Source: Syntrophomonadaceae bacterium (lineage in GTDB: Bacteria > Bacillota > Syntrophomonadia > Syntrophomonadales > Syntrophomonadaceae). From it: DNA of 22,721 nucleotides. Below are positions 1 through 7,716 of this stretch, in pieces. Where the stretch lies: contig JAAYJY010000221.1 of NCBI GenBank assembly GCA_012522705.1, forward strand, positions 1-22,721, written 5' to 3'. The position numbers were made by a program, and so were the translations under genes. Under the pieces are notes generated by a model. The model was not told the origin of the DNA. It saw only the letters and a program-made list of their open reading frames with translations, and made no database searches. How positions within the stretch are numbered: position 1 is the stretch's first letter; each line of letters opens with the position of its first letter.

Positions 1-72
1 GATTGAGTAAGATCAGGGCATCCGGTTAGGAGTAAATATCGGTATTTGTTCTGGGTTTACATAGACAAAGTC

Positions 73-113
73 AAGCCCGTATTCCATGCCATGATTGCAT
101 GGAACACGGGCTT
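73..113. terminator. Long imperfect hairpin beyond leuS; possible terminator
   Basis: A 17-bp stem (73-89 with 97-113) with one mismatch (81/105) and a 7-base loop lies 100 bases past the leuS stop. On the plus strand it is followed by TTTTCATTT, a modest U-run, so it would best stop a transcript entering from the left. In the leuS direction the stem is followed only by a broken U-rich stretch. It may serve both directions weakly. Positions 1-72 and 114-213 hold no gene I can support; a 7-bp inverted repeat at 178-184/194-200 lacks a U-run. Confidence 0.5.
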
Positions 114-213
114 TTCATTTCCTGGGCCGGGCCAATGGTAACCGGGGCAGCCTGCCAGGCGAATGGTGGCCGGAGTTGTTGGCAGCTGAACGTTGCCAAC
201 CAGGATTGACTGT

Positions 214-2691
214 TTACCGAGCAACTATGTTGACCAATTTACCCGGTATCACGATGGTCTTAACTACCTGTTTGCCAGCCAATAGTTCCTGGATCTTGGG
301 TTGGGCCAGAGCCAGATCCTGCAGATCATCTTCGCTCAAGCCGGTGGGAACCATGATCCGGTCCCGGACTTTGCCGCTGACCTGAATCGCTATTTCGATC
401 TCATCCTGCACCAGAGCTGCAGCATCCCAGCGAGGCCAGCTTTGCAAGCTTACACTATCCTGATGTCCGCACATCTGCCATAACTCCTCGCAGATGTGAG
501 GTGAGAAGGGGCTTAACAGCACGATCATGGTTTCGACTGCTTCTTTCAAAACCGACAAGTCCTGTTCATCATGATCGAGATAGGCGGTCAGCATGTTGTT
601 CAATTCCATTATGGCACTGATGGCAGTGTTGAAATTAAAGCGCAGTTCTATATCGTCGCTGACTTTCTTGATGGTGGCATGGGTCTTGTAGCGGAGCTGC
701 CGGGCTTCTCCCTCCAGCTGGCCGAACTGCGGCGGCAGGCTGATGTCCCGGATATCGCCGGCACAGCTGTTGACCGTCCTCCATACCCGGTTAAGAAAGC
801 GGTATGAACCTTCCACTCCCTGGTCGCTCCATTCCAGGTCGCGTTCCGGCGGGGAGGCGAACAGGATGAACAAACGGGCGGTGTCAGCACCGTAGGTATT
901 GATTATTTCTTCGGGACTGACCACATTGCCTTTGGACTTGGACATCTTGGAACCGTCTTTCAACACCATGCCCTGGGTGAGCAGGTTGGTGAAGGGTTCA
1001 TCGCAGGACAAGAAATCCTGGTCATATAAGAATTTGGTGAAGAACCGGGAATACATCAGATGCAGTATGGCATGCTCCACTCCGCCGATATATTGGTCCA
1101 CCGGCATCCAGTAATCAACGGCTTCCTTGCTGAAGGGCAAGGTGTCGTTGTGGGGATCGCAGAACCTATCGAAGTACCACGAGGAGCAGACAAAGGTGTC
1201 CATGGTATCGGTCTCTCTACGGGCGCGGCCTCCACAGGAAGGGCATTCCGTCTTGTGGAAGGATTCCACATAGTTTAGGGGCGACTCGCCCGAGGGGCGG
1301 AATTCAACATCCTCCGGCAGCAAAACCGGCAAATCAGCCTCCGCCACCGGAATCAAGCCGCATTCTTCGCAGTAAACCATGGGTATGGGACAGCCCCAAT
1401 AGCGCTGGCGGGATATCAGCCAGTCCCGCAGCCGGAAATTGATGGTACCTTCCCCGATCCCTTTTTCCTCCATATAGGCAACCACCTGTTGCTTGCCCAG
1501 TGTCACGCTCAAGCCATTAAAATCCCTGGAGTTCACCATTACCCCGTCCTCTTCGTAGGCTTCCTGCATACTGTCCCCATCGGCAGGCGAATCGGGGGAC
1601 TTGATGACTACTTGTACTGGCAAACCATATTTACGGGCAAACTCGAAGTCGCGCTGGTCGTGGGCGGGGACGGCCATTATGGCGCCGGTGCCATAATCCA
1701 CCAGGACATAGTTGGCGATCCAAATCGGTATCCGATCTCCATTCATTGGATTGAGGGCACAAGCGCCGGTGAAAACCCCTTCCTTTTCCGCATCTGTGGA
1801 AGTTCTCTCGGCCTCGCTGAGGAATTGCATCCGCTGTACGAATTCCTTCACCTTTTCTTCCTGGGGGGTTCCCTGGCTTATGGTTTCCACCAGGGGGTGT
1901 TCGGGAGCCAGCACCATATAGGTAATCCCAAATACAGTATCCGGCCGGGTAGTGAATACTGTCATTGTTTCGCTGCTGCCCTCGATCTGCAAGTCAAATT
2001 GGCCGCCCTCGCTGCGTCCTATCCAGTTACGCTGCATGATCTTGACCTTATCCGGCCAGCCCGGCAGCTTGTCGAGGTCATCCAGCAAGCGCTGGGCGTA
2101 GTCGGTTATCTTAAAGAACCACTGGGCCAGCTGCCGTTTGTTTACGGGCGTTTCGCATCTTTCACAGGCCCCATCGACGACCTGCTCATTGGCCAGTACG
2201 GTCTGGCAGGAAGGGCACCAGTTGACGGCTGCGCTTTTCTTGTAGGCCAATCCGTTTTCATGAAGTTTCAAGAACATCCATTGGGTGAACTTGTAATAGT
2301 CGGGTTTGCAGCTGGCCAATTCCCGGTCCCAATCATAGCTGATACCCAAGGTTTTGAGCTGCGATTTCATATTCTCGATGTTGGCGTAGGTCCAGCGGGC
2401 CGGGTGAGCCCCGTGTTTAATAGCGGCATTTTCAGCCGGCAAACCGAAAGCGTCCCAGCCCATGGGATGCAACACGTTATAGCCATTCATGGACTTGAAA
2501 CGGGCCACCACATCGCCGATGGCATAATTGCGCACGTGCCCCATATGCAGGTTGCCGGAGGGATAAGGAAACATCTCCAGATCATAATATTTGGGCCGAC
2601 CCGGGTCCTCCAAGACCTTGAAAAAATTGTGCTGGGCCCAATAGTTTTGCCATTTGGGTTCGATCGATTTAAAATCGTAGCGCCGTTCCAT
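214..2691 (-). CDS. leuS: Leucyl-tRNA synthetase
   Basis: Class Ia aminoacyl-tRNA synthetase that charges tRNA-Leu with leucine in the cytoplasm. At 825 residues it has the usual bacterial length. The HIGH-type motif HMGH is at residues 49-52, a cysteine-bearing WCPSC...CERC segment follows in the first third, the CP1 editing domain shows TTRPDTVFG, and the KMSKS loop is at residues 582-586. The C-terminal anticodon-binding and leucine-specific domains are complete up to the TAA stop. The ATG at 2691 is preceded by AAGGAGG (2697-2703) with a 5-base gap. The gene stands alone on the minus strand behind a T-box leader and attenuator, so its expression should rise when uncharged tRNA-Leu accumulates. 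Its neighbour comEA is divergent. Identification is secure. Confidence 0.98.
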   Translation of the reverse strand: MERRYDFKSIEPKWQNYWAQHNFFKVLEDPGRPKYYDLEMFPYPSGNLHMGHVRNYAIGDVVARFKSMNGYNVLHPMGWDAFGLPAENAAIKHGAHPARWTYANIENMKSQLKTLGISYDWDRELASCKPDYYKFTQWMFLKLHENGLAYKKSAAVNWCPSCQTVLANEQVVDGACERCETPVNKRQLAQWFFKITDYAQRLLDDLDKLPGWPDKVKIMQRNWIGRSEGGQFDLQIEGSSETMTVFTTRPDTVFGITYMVLAPEHPLVETISQGTPQEEKVKEFVQRMQFLSEAERTSTDAEKEGVFTGACALNPMNGDRIPIWIANYVLVDYGTGAIMAVPAHDQRDFEFARKYGLPVQVVIKSPDSPADGDSMQEAYEEDGVMVNSRDFNGLSVTLGKQQVVAYMEEKGIGEGTINFRLRDWLISRQRYWGCPIPMVYCEECGLIPVAEADLPVLLPEDVEFRPSGESPLNYVESFHKTECPSCGGRARRETDTMDTFVCSSWYFDRFCDPHNDTLPFSKEAVDYWMPVDQYIGGVEHAILHLMYSRFFTKFLYDQDFLSCDEPFTNLLTQGMVLKDGSKMSKSKGNVVSPEEIINTYGADTARLFILFASPPERDLEWSDQGVEGSYRFLNRVWRTVNSCAGDIRDISLPPQFGQLEGEARQLRYKTHATIKKVSDDIELRFNFNTAISAIMELNNMLTAYLDHDEQDLSVLKEAVETMIVLLSPFSPHICEELWQMCGHQDSVSLQSWPRWDAAALVQDEIEIAIQVSGKVRDRIMVPTGLSEDDLQDLALAQPKIQELLAGKQVVKTIVIPGKLVNIVAR

Positions 2692-2721
2692 ACAAGCCTC
2701 CTTATCATTTGTTCAGAAATC

Positions 2722-2753
2722 AAAAAACCCTCATCCCTGATAGGGACGAGAGT
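2722..2753 (-). terminator. leuS T-box attenuator terminator
   Basis: On the minus strand a 12-bp stem (2742-2753 with 2727-2738, including G-U pairs) closes a 3-base loop and is followed by six Us (2722-2727). It ends 30 bases before the leuS start. Its upstream arm contains the UCCCU that the T-box sequence would pair with in the antiterminated form. It is therefore the off-state of the riboswitch. Confidence 0.9.
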
Positions 2754-2792
2754 AATTTTCCCGCGGTGCCACCCATTTTGACAAGTATAAAA

Positions 2793-2868
2793 TGGTGGAG
2801 CTAGTGGGATTCGAACCCACGGCCTCTTGAATGCCATTCAAGCGCGATCCCAACTTCGCCATAGCCCC
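2793..2868 (-). tRNA. tRNA-Ala (anticodon GGC), nested in the leuS T-box leader
   Basis: A complete 76-base cloverleaf can be folded by eye. It has a 7-bp acceptor stem with the G3-U70 wobble that marks alanine tRNAs, U8, and a 4-bp D stem (GCGA/UCGC) with a GG-containing loop. The 5-bp anticodon stem CUUGA/UCAAG has loop AUGGCAU, giving anticodon GGC, which reads GCC/GCU. A 5-base variable loop, a GUGGG/CCCAC T stem with loop UUCGAAU, A73 and an encoded CCA end complete it. Nothing suggests decay. It has no promoter of its own that I can see: it lies 172 bases downstream of the presumed leuS start point and upstream of the attenuator. It should be transcribed whether or not leuS is switched on. 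Confidence 0.97.
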
Positions 2869-3046
2869 ACAACTTGACCACTCACAATGATAACGGTATA
2901 ACCGCCCCAGGCTACTTGATTCACCTGCGATGCTCCCCGGCGAGTTCGACAATGTGCTTGCCACCTTCCACCACCGGTGACTCTCTGTCTACGGATTGCC
3001 TACTACTCCGGTTCATAGCATATTCACTCTTCATTTGACATTAGCC

Positions 3047-3075
3047 ATTATAAAATAACTAACCTGCAAAGTCAA
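3047..3075 (-). promoter_or_regulatory. leuS leader promoter (sigma-A type)
   Basis: On the minus strand TTGACT (3070-3075) and a perfect TATAAT (3047-3052) are separated by exactly 17 bases. Transcription would start near 3040, just before the T-box stem I. It also drives the nested tRNA-Ala gene. Confidence 0.85.
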
Positions 3076-3212
3076 ACCAAATTCTGCTGACAAACTGCCC
3101 ACGGTTGAACCGGGGTGAAGTTTCGGCTAAACAGCCAGGCGGCAACGATAATTATAAACAAAAAAAGGGAATAAAAGGGAGATGCCGAATAAGAGATCAA
3201 GGTGGTGGGGAT

Positions 3213-3821
3213 ATGTTGGACCTGCAGAATAAATATGTTGTAGCCGCAGCCATATTGGTAATGGTATTGGTATTTGGAGCGGGTGTGAAATATGGCGATT
3301 CCAGGCCTCAAGAGGAATTTGAAGGTATAGTCCTGGAAGAACCGCAAACGATCCCGCCCAGTCAGGAAGAAGAGGCAAACATCCAGGTGTACGTCATCGG
3401 TGCGGTGGTCAACCCGGGAGTGTATAGGTTGCCAGTCGAAGCCCGGGTATTGGAGGCAGTTCAAATGGCCCAACCTTTACCGGAGGCTGACCTGGAAAAG
3501 ATCAATCTGGCCCAGAAGATGGAGGACGGAGCAGCTATCCGGGTGCCCCGGGAGGGGGAGGACCCGGAGGTGTCCGAAGAGACTATCGAGGCTACAGGCA
3601 CACTCGGTAACTCGGCTCAAGCCGGTAAGGTGAACATCAATAAGGCCAGCGTGCAGGAGCTTGATGACCGATTGCCCGGAATAGGTCCGGCCCTGGCCCA
3701 AAGGATAATAGATTACCGCACTCGGCACGGACAGTTTGCCAGTGTGGAGGAATTAAAGCAAGTCAGCGGTATCGGCGACAAAAAATATGCCGAAATGCAA
3801 GATCTTATAACCGTAAGGTAA
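3213..3821 (+). CDS. comEA: Competence protein ComEA (DNA-binding receptor)
   Basis: Membrane-anchored receptor that binds incoming double-stranded DNA outside the cell during natural transformation. The protein has 202 residues from the ATG at 3213, chosen because GGTGG lies just upstream and the membrane helix then sits at the N-terminus. An in-frame ATG at 3105 would add 36 charged residues before the helix. Residues 8-27 form the anchor. An SLBB domain covers about 57-112 and starts with VYVIGAVVNPG. An acidic linker follows, then two helix-hairpin-helix motifs, LPGIGPALAQRII (154-166) and VSGIGDKKY (184-192). The sequence before the first hairpin, ELDDRLPGIG, appears one residue longer than the common ELxxLPGIG form. 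comEC follows after 4 bases, so the two are an operon. No clear promoter was found between it and leuS. Confidence 0.93.
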   Translation: MLDLQNKYVVAAAILVMVLVFGAGVKYGDSRPQEEFEGIVLEEPQTIPPSQEEEANIQVYVIGAVVNPGVYRLPVEARVLEAVQMAQPLPEADLEKINLAQKMEDGAAIRVPREGEDPEVSEETIEATGTLGNSAQAGKVNINKASVQELDDRLPGIGPALAQRIIDYRTRHGQFASVEELKQVSGIGDKKYAEMQDLITVR

Positions 3822-3825
3822 TACT

Positions 3826-6114
3826 ATGTGGATATATTGGCCGGCTATATTGCTAAGTTTAGCCTTGGGGATATGCCTGGCATATTTCCAGGCCTGGTTT
3901 TGGACAGCAGTGTTGGCAGCGACCGCAGTCGTCGCGGGGGCAGTTCGGAGTCAATATCGCCCCCACTTGATAGCGGGCTTGGCAGCCACAGTGGTCGGCA
4001 TCATGATCTATAGCTGGAACGTTGCCCCTTTCCCCCATGATTTGGAGGAGCAGCCCCGCTTTGAGGCCAGTGGCCGGATAGATAGTATTCCTACTTATGA
4101 TGGCGAAAAATCGGTCTTCCTTCTGGATACCGGTGACAGCTCGCCATATAAACACCGTCTTAGGGTGGTTTGCCTGTTCGAGGCCGATTTCCAGCGCGGC
4201 GACACCGTGCATCTGGAGGGCCAGCTCAAGCCGCCCCGACCACCGGGAAACCCCGGACAGTTTGATTTCCAGGCTTATCTTGCCAACCAGGGGATATACT
4301 ACAACCTTAATATAAAGAAAGCAGCCAATGCCCACTTACTCAGCTCGGCTCCCCCGCTGATAAGCTGGATAGATTCCCAGCGCAGCCGCGCCGAAAAGCT
4401 GGTCCGGCAGGTGTTGCCAGCCGAAGAGGCTGCCATTCTCCTGGGTATGATCTGGGGTGGCCGCACCGGTATAGACGATCGTCAATACGAGGATTTCCAA
4501 AAGACCGGCATAGTCCATCTGTTTTCGGTCGGCGGCCTGCATGTAGGTTTTTTACTGGTTCTGATCAATTGGTTGGTCTCTCTGTCTGGAGCAGGCTCCA
4601 AAGGCCGGTTCATAGCGGGTGTGTCCGGATTGCTGCTTTATGGCACCATGGTGGGGTGGCCGCCCCCGGTGATGCGAGCCGTCTTGATGGGTATCCTGGG
4701 GCTGCTGGCCTATCTAAGCGGCCGCGAGAATGGACTGCTCAACGGCTTATCCTTATCCGGGGCGATCATCCTGCTGGTAGATCCGGCGCTGTTATTTGAC
4801 CTGAGTTTTCAGCTCACCATGCTGGCTACCGGCGGCATTGTCTGCCTGTTTCCCCAAATGCGGACTTTATTCCCCCGGAGGTCTTTGTTAATAGACTTGG
4901 CGCTTATTCCCATAAGTGCTGAACTGGCGATAATACCCTTGGTGGCTTACCATTTCAACATCCTGACCCCGGGGTCCATCATAACCAATATCGGTACCAC
5001 CTACCTCTCTGGGGCGGCGGTCATCCTTGGCTTTGTCGCCAGTCTCCTTTCCGGGGTGTCCTCTTCGCTGGCGGCCTTGTTCTTGTACCCCGCCGGGATG
5101 TTCATCCAGTTGATCCTGGCTATCGTCGCGGGTGTCAAGGCGCTGCCGGGCGCCTACCTGTATGTAGCTACTCCTACCGTGTTGGGGGTAAGCCTCTATT
5201 ACGCGATCATGACCTTGGCGTTTATCTCGCTGCGAATCGAAGCTTGGCGGGCAATGTTCAGACCAGCCGTGGGTTTGTGCTTTATCTGGTTGATGGTGCT
5301 GGTTCTGCCGGCCCAATTTTTCAATCGGGGTCAGGTGGAGGTGGTCTTTATTGACGTGGGACAGGGTGATGCCATCTTGGTCAAAAGTCCGGGTGGAAGG
5401 TTTATTCTGGTGGACGGGGGCGGCAGCCAGTTCTTCGATGTAGGGGCAGATGTGGTTCTGCCTTATCTGCATCACCGGGGCATTCGTAATCTGGATATGG
5501 TCATCAGCACCCATCCCGACCTCGACCATGTTGAGGGTTTGACCAAAGTCATCGCCGAGATGCCGGTAACCTGCCTGGGATTGCCCGCCTCCCTGGCGGA
5601 GGCTGAAGACTACCAGGCTCTTTACGATACGGCGGCCCAGCGGCAAATCCCTATTGTCTATCTATATGCGGGACAATCGCTCCAATTGGAGGAAGACTTT
5701 CACATGGATGTCATGCATCCGCAAAAGGAGAACAATGACGGCGACTCCAACCAGAATTCCTTGATACTCCTCCTCGGTTATGAAAGGTTTACAGCCTTGT
5801 TGACCGGGGATGTGCCCGCCGAAGAACTGGTTTCGATAGGTGATCGGGTCAGCCCTCCGCTTACCATCCTCAAACTTCCCCACCACGGTAGTAAAGGGTC
5901 CCTGGCCAGGGGTTTTTATCAGCAGGTAAAACCTGCCGCTGCGGTCATTTCGGCGGGGCTTGACAACCCCTTCGGGCATCCTCATCCGCAGGTGGTTAGC
6001 GCGGTCCAGGAATCGGGGGCCCGGATTCTGCGCACAGATCTGCAGGGCGCTATAACCATAAGGAGCAACGGCCATGAATATCAGATCCAGACTCAAATTG
6101 CCAGCCCGCCCTAG
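3826..6114 (+). CDS. comEC: Competence protein ComEC/Rec2 (DNA transport channel)
   Basis: Polytopic membrane protein thought to form the channel that passes single-stranded DNA into the cell during transformation. The 762 residues show N-terminal hydrophobic segments and a soluble DUF4131-type region, then a long multi-spanning competence domain (about residues 180-500). A C-terminal metallo-beta-lactamase-like domain starts at DVGQGD (510-515). The metal motif HPDLDH is at 563-568, followed by LLTGDV and LPHHGSKGS, all typical of ComEC. Known work on the family proposes that this domain degrades the non-transported strand. The ATG at 3826 is 4 bases after the comEA stop. No ComEB-like gene lies between them. 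The gene is intact, so DNA uptake is possible if pilus genes exist elsewhere. Confidence 0.95.
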   Translation: MWIYWPAILLSLALGICLAYFQAWFWTAVLAATAVVAGAVRSQYRPHLIAGLAATVVGIMIYSWNVAPFPHDLEEQPRFEASGRIDSIPTYDGEKSVFLLDTGDSSPYKHRLRVVCLFEADFQRGDTVHLEGQLKPPRPPGNPGQFDFQAYLANQGIYYNLNIKKAANAHLLSSAPPLISWIDSQRSRAEKLVRQVLPAEEAAILLGMIWGGRTGIDDRQYEDFQKTGIVHLFSVGGLHVGFLLVLINWLVSLSGAGSKGRFIAGVSGLLLYGTMVGWPPPVMRAVLMGILGLLAYLSGRENGLLNGLSLSGAIILLVDPALLFDLSFQLTMLATGGIVCLFPQMRTLFPRRSLLIDLALIPISAELAIIPLVAYHFNILTPGSIITNIGTTYLSGAAVILGFVASLLSGVSSSLAALFLYPAGMFIQLILAIVAGVKALPGAYLYVATPTVLGVSLYYAIMTLAFISLRIEAWRAMFRPAVGLCFIWLMVLVLPAQFFNRGQVEVVFIDVGQGDAILVKSPGGRFILVDGGGSQFFDVGADVVLPYLHHRGIRNLDMVISTHPDLDHVEGLTKVIAEMPVTCLGLPASLAEAEDYQALYDTAAQRQIPIVYLYAGQSLQLEEDFHMDVMHPQKENNDGDSNQNSLILLLGYERFTALLTGDVPAEELVSIGDRVSPPLTILKLPHHGSKGSLARGFYQQVKPAAAVISAGLDNPFGHPHPQVVSAVQESGARILRTDLQGAITIRSNGHEYQIQTQIASPP

Positions 6115-6172
6115 ACACCAGCGCCCATACTAATCGGCTTCCCCACTTCATATCTTTAGGTAGGAGGAAGGG

Positions 6173-7588
6173 ATGACGATCAACAACTTCTTACTGGAAG
6201 AAAAAGTCGGGCGTTTGATGGTTAGGCTCTCCCTGCCGGCCATATCCGGCATGATCATTTACTCCCTTTTCAGCCTGGTCGATACCTTTTTTGTAGCCCA
6301 GTTGGGTATTCAAGCTTTGGCGGCCGTCACTCTATGTATACCGATCGAAATCCTGCTGATCTCGGTAGGGTCCGCCACCGGAGTAGGGATAACCTCGCTT
6401 TTGTCACGCACCCTTGGCCAGGAAAACTATTTTCGGGCGGACAACATTGCCTGGCATGGTCTGACCATCTGCGTGTTGTACGGGTTTTTATTTTCCTGGT
6501 TGGGGGTGACCAATGTTGACCACCTCCTGCAGCTATTTGGGGTTTCCCCGGAATTATATGCTCTGTGTCGGCAATACTTGAGCATTATTCTGCTGGGCAG
6601 CCTTTTCGTGTTTATACCCATGACTTGCGGCAACATCCTGCAGGGGGAAGGGAATACTTCCCTGCCCATGTATACCTCCCTGGCAGCGATAATTCTAAAC
6701 GTCATCCTTGACCCCATTTTAATCTTCGGATGGGGGCCGGTGGCTCCTATGGGCTTGGCGGGCGCCGCTTGGGCCAGTGTAGTCGCCCAGGCATTCTGCT
6801 CGGTGATAGCTTTGGTTACCATGTACCGGTCCCGGGTGTACCTATCCTGGTCCGTAAGGAATTTCCGTCCGGACATCCAGGTGCTGGTGGGAATCTATCA
6901 GGTCGGATTGCCAACCCTGCTGATGGAAATGGTTAGTGTAGTGATCTTGGTATTTTTCAACAAGGTTTTGATGTCGTTCGGCAGTGTTGCGGTGGCTGTG
7001 ATGGGAATCTTTTCGCGGATACGGTCGCTGTTCTATACCCCCGTGTTCGGATTGACCCAAGGCGCCATGCCCATAATCGGTTTTGCCTACGGCGCCGGCA
7101 ATCATGATCGGGTCAAAGAGGCTATAATAAAGGCGACCATCGTTTCCTTGATCTTTGTCACAGCCGGGTGGCTGGCCATGCAGTTCAATTCCCAATGGCT
7201 GATGGAACGATTTACCTCCGATCCGGAGCTGATCGATGCCGGCATGGCCTGCATGCACGTGGCTACCCTGTGTCTGCCGGTAATGGGCCCCATTATAATC
7301 CTGGGAAGTGCATTGCAGGCTATGGGATATGGAGTCAGCGCCATGGTACTATCGGTGATCAGGCAAGCCATATTTTTCATCCCCTCGATACTAGTGCTGT
7401 CGCATTGGTGGGGCCTAAACGGAATTTGGCTGGCGTTTTCAGTGTCAGAATTCCTGTCGGCCATACTGTCCCTGGCTTTCCTGGTCCATCTCTGGCAGGG
7501 CCTTTACCCGGCCCGGCGCAGCCCGCGTCTGTTGTTGCTCAGGCCTGGAAATCTGATGCACCGTATGGCCGCCTGGCTGAGGTGGTGA
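6173..7588 (+). CDS. MATE-family multidrug/cation antiporter
   Basis: A 471-residue integral membrane protein with about 12 hydrophobic segments. Two MATE signatures in the first half are FVAQLGIQALAAVTL and GSATGVGITSLLSRTLGQ, and a related pattern (ALQAMGYGVSAMVLSVIRQ) occurs in the second half. Family members export drugs or metabolites using a Na+ or H+ gradient, but the substrate cannot be read from the sequence. The ATG at 6173 follows TAGGAGGAAGGG. It lies 58 bases after comEC and 128 bases before holA on the same strand, with no terminator in either gap, so read-through is possible. B. subtilis has no such gene at this position, which suggests insertion into the cluster. Its base composition does not look foreign by eye. 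Confidence 0.9.
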   Translation: MTINNFLLEEKVGRLMVRLSLPAISGMIIYSLFSLVDTFFVAQLGIQALAAVTLCIPIEILLISVGSATGVGITSLLSRTLGQENYFRADNIAWHGLTICVLYGFLFSWLGVTNVDHLLQLFGVSPELYALCRQYLSIILLGSLFVFIPMTCGNILQGEGNTSLPMYTSLAAIILNVILDPILIFGWGPVAPMGLAGAAWASVVAQAFCSVIALVTMYRSRVYLSWSVRNFRPDIQVLVGIYQVGLPTLLMEMVSVVILVFFNKVLMSFGSVAVAVMGIFSRIRSLFYTPVFGLTQGAMPIIGFAYGAGNHDRVKEAIIKATIVSLIFVTAGWLAMQFNSQWLMERFTSDPELIDAGMACMHVATLCLPVMGPIIILGSALQAMGYGVSAMVLSVIRQAIFFIPSILVLSHWWGLNGIWLAFSVSEFLSAILSLAFLVHLWQGLYPARRSPRLLLLRPGNLMHRMAAWLRW

Positions 7589-7667
7589 CCCGATGTCTGT
7601 GGTGGTCCCGGTCCCAGTGTCAATGGAGTTGAAAGGACTAGATTATACTCATGGCCCGGTTAACCTG

Positions 7668-7673
7668 TATAAT
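7668..7673 (+). promoter_or_regulatory. Candidate -10 element before holA
   Basis: A perfect TATAAT lies 43 bases before the holA ATG. The bases at the expected -35 position (about 7645-7650) are a poor match, so this is only a candidate promoter. It would allow holA expression independent of the MATE gene. Confidence 0.35.
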
Positions 7674-7716
7674 ATATTCAATATATGATGCTGGCCGTAA
7701 ACGAGGTGGGTAACAA

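Larger units (their letters stand above)
2692..3040 (-). promoter_or_regulatory. leuS T-box riboswitch leader, CUC (Leu) specifier, with nested tRNA gene
   Basis: The leader runs from about 3040 (start inferred from the promoter) to leuS. Stem I is closed by ATGCT (3017-3021) and AGCAT (2930-2934), then CCGG/CCGG. The specifier loop has AGTAGTA (3001-3007) opposite GAA (2945-2947) followed by CTC (2942-2944), a leucine codon. Above it GGCAAT pairs with ATTGTC. The distal part has AGAGAG (2981-2986) and GGTGGTGG. The T-box core GGGTGGCACCGCGG is at 2761-2774 and is followed by the attenuator. All hallmarks of a leucine T-box are present in the right order. The oddity is that a whole tRNA-Ala gene (2793-2868) lies between the stem I/II part and the antiterminator. 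The bulge reads UGGC, whereas a leucine tRNA with A73 would favour UGGU. Confidence 0.92.

Noticed and set aside
1489..2781. 430-codon open frame on the plus strand
   Set aside because: It lies antisense to leuS over its full length and has no recognisable domains; it is a shadow of the GC-rich leuS codons, and it runs into the T-box region.
2793..2868. The tRNA as a decayed or mimic tRNA that only serves as leader structure
   Set aside because: Every stem pairs, invariant positions, G3-U70, T-loop and encoded CCA are present; it looks fully functional, though an added structural role remains possible.
3105..3212. 36-residue N-terminal extension of ComEA
   Set aside because: It would put charged residues before the membrane anchor; ATG 3213 has a good ribosome binding site and gives the normal ComEA layout.
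3076..3212. Promoter for comEA-comEC
   Set aside because: Several AT-rich -10-like strings exist, but none has an acceptable -35 at 16-18 bases.
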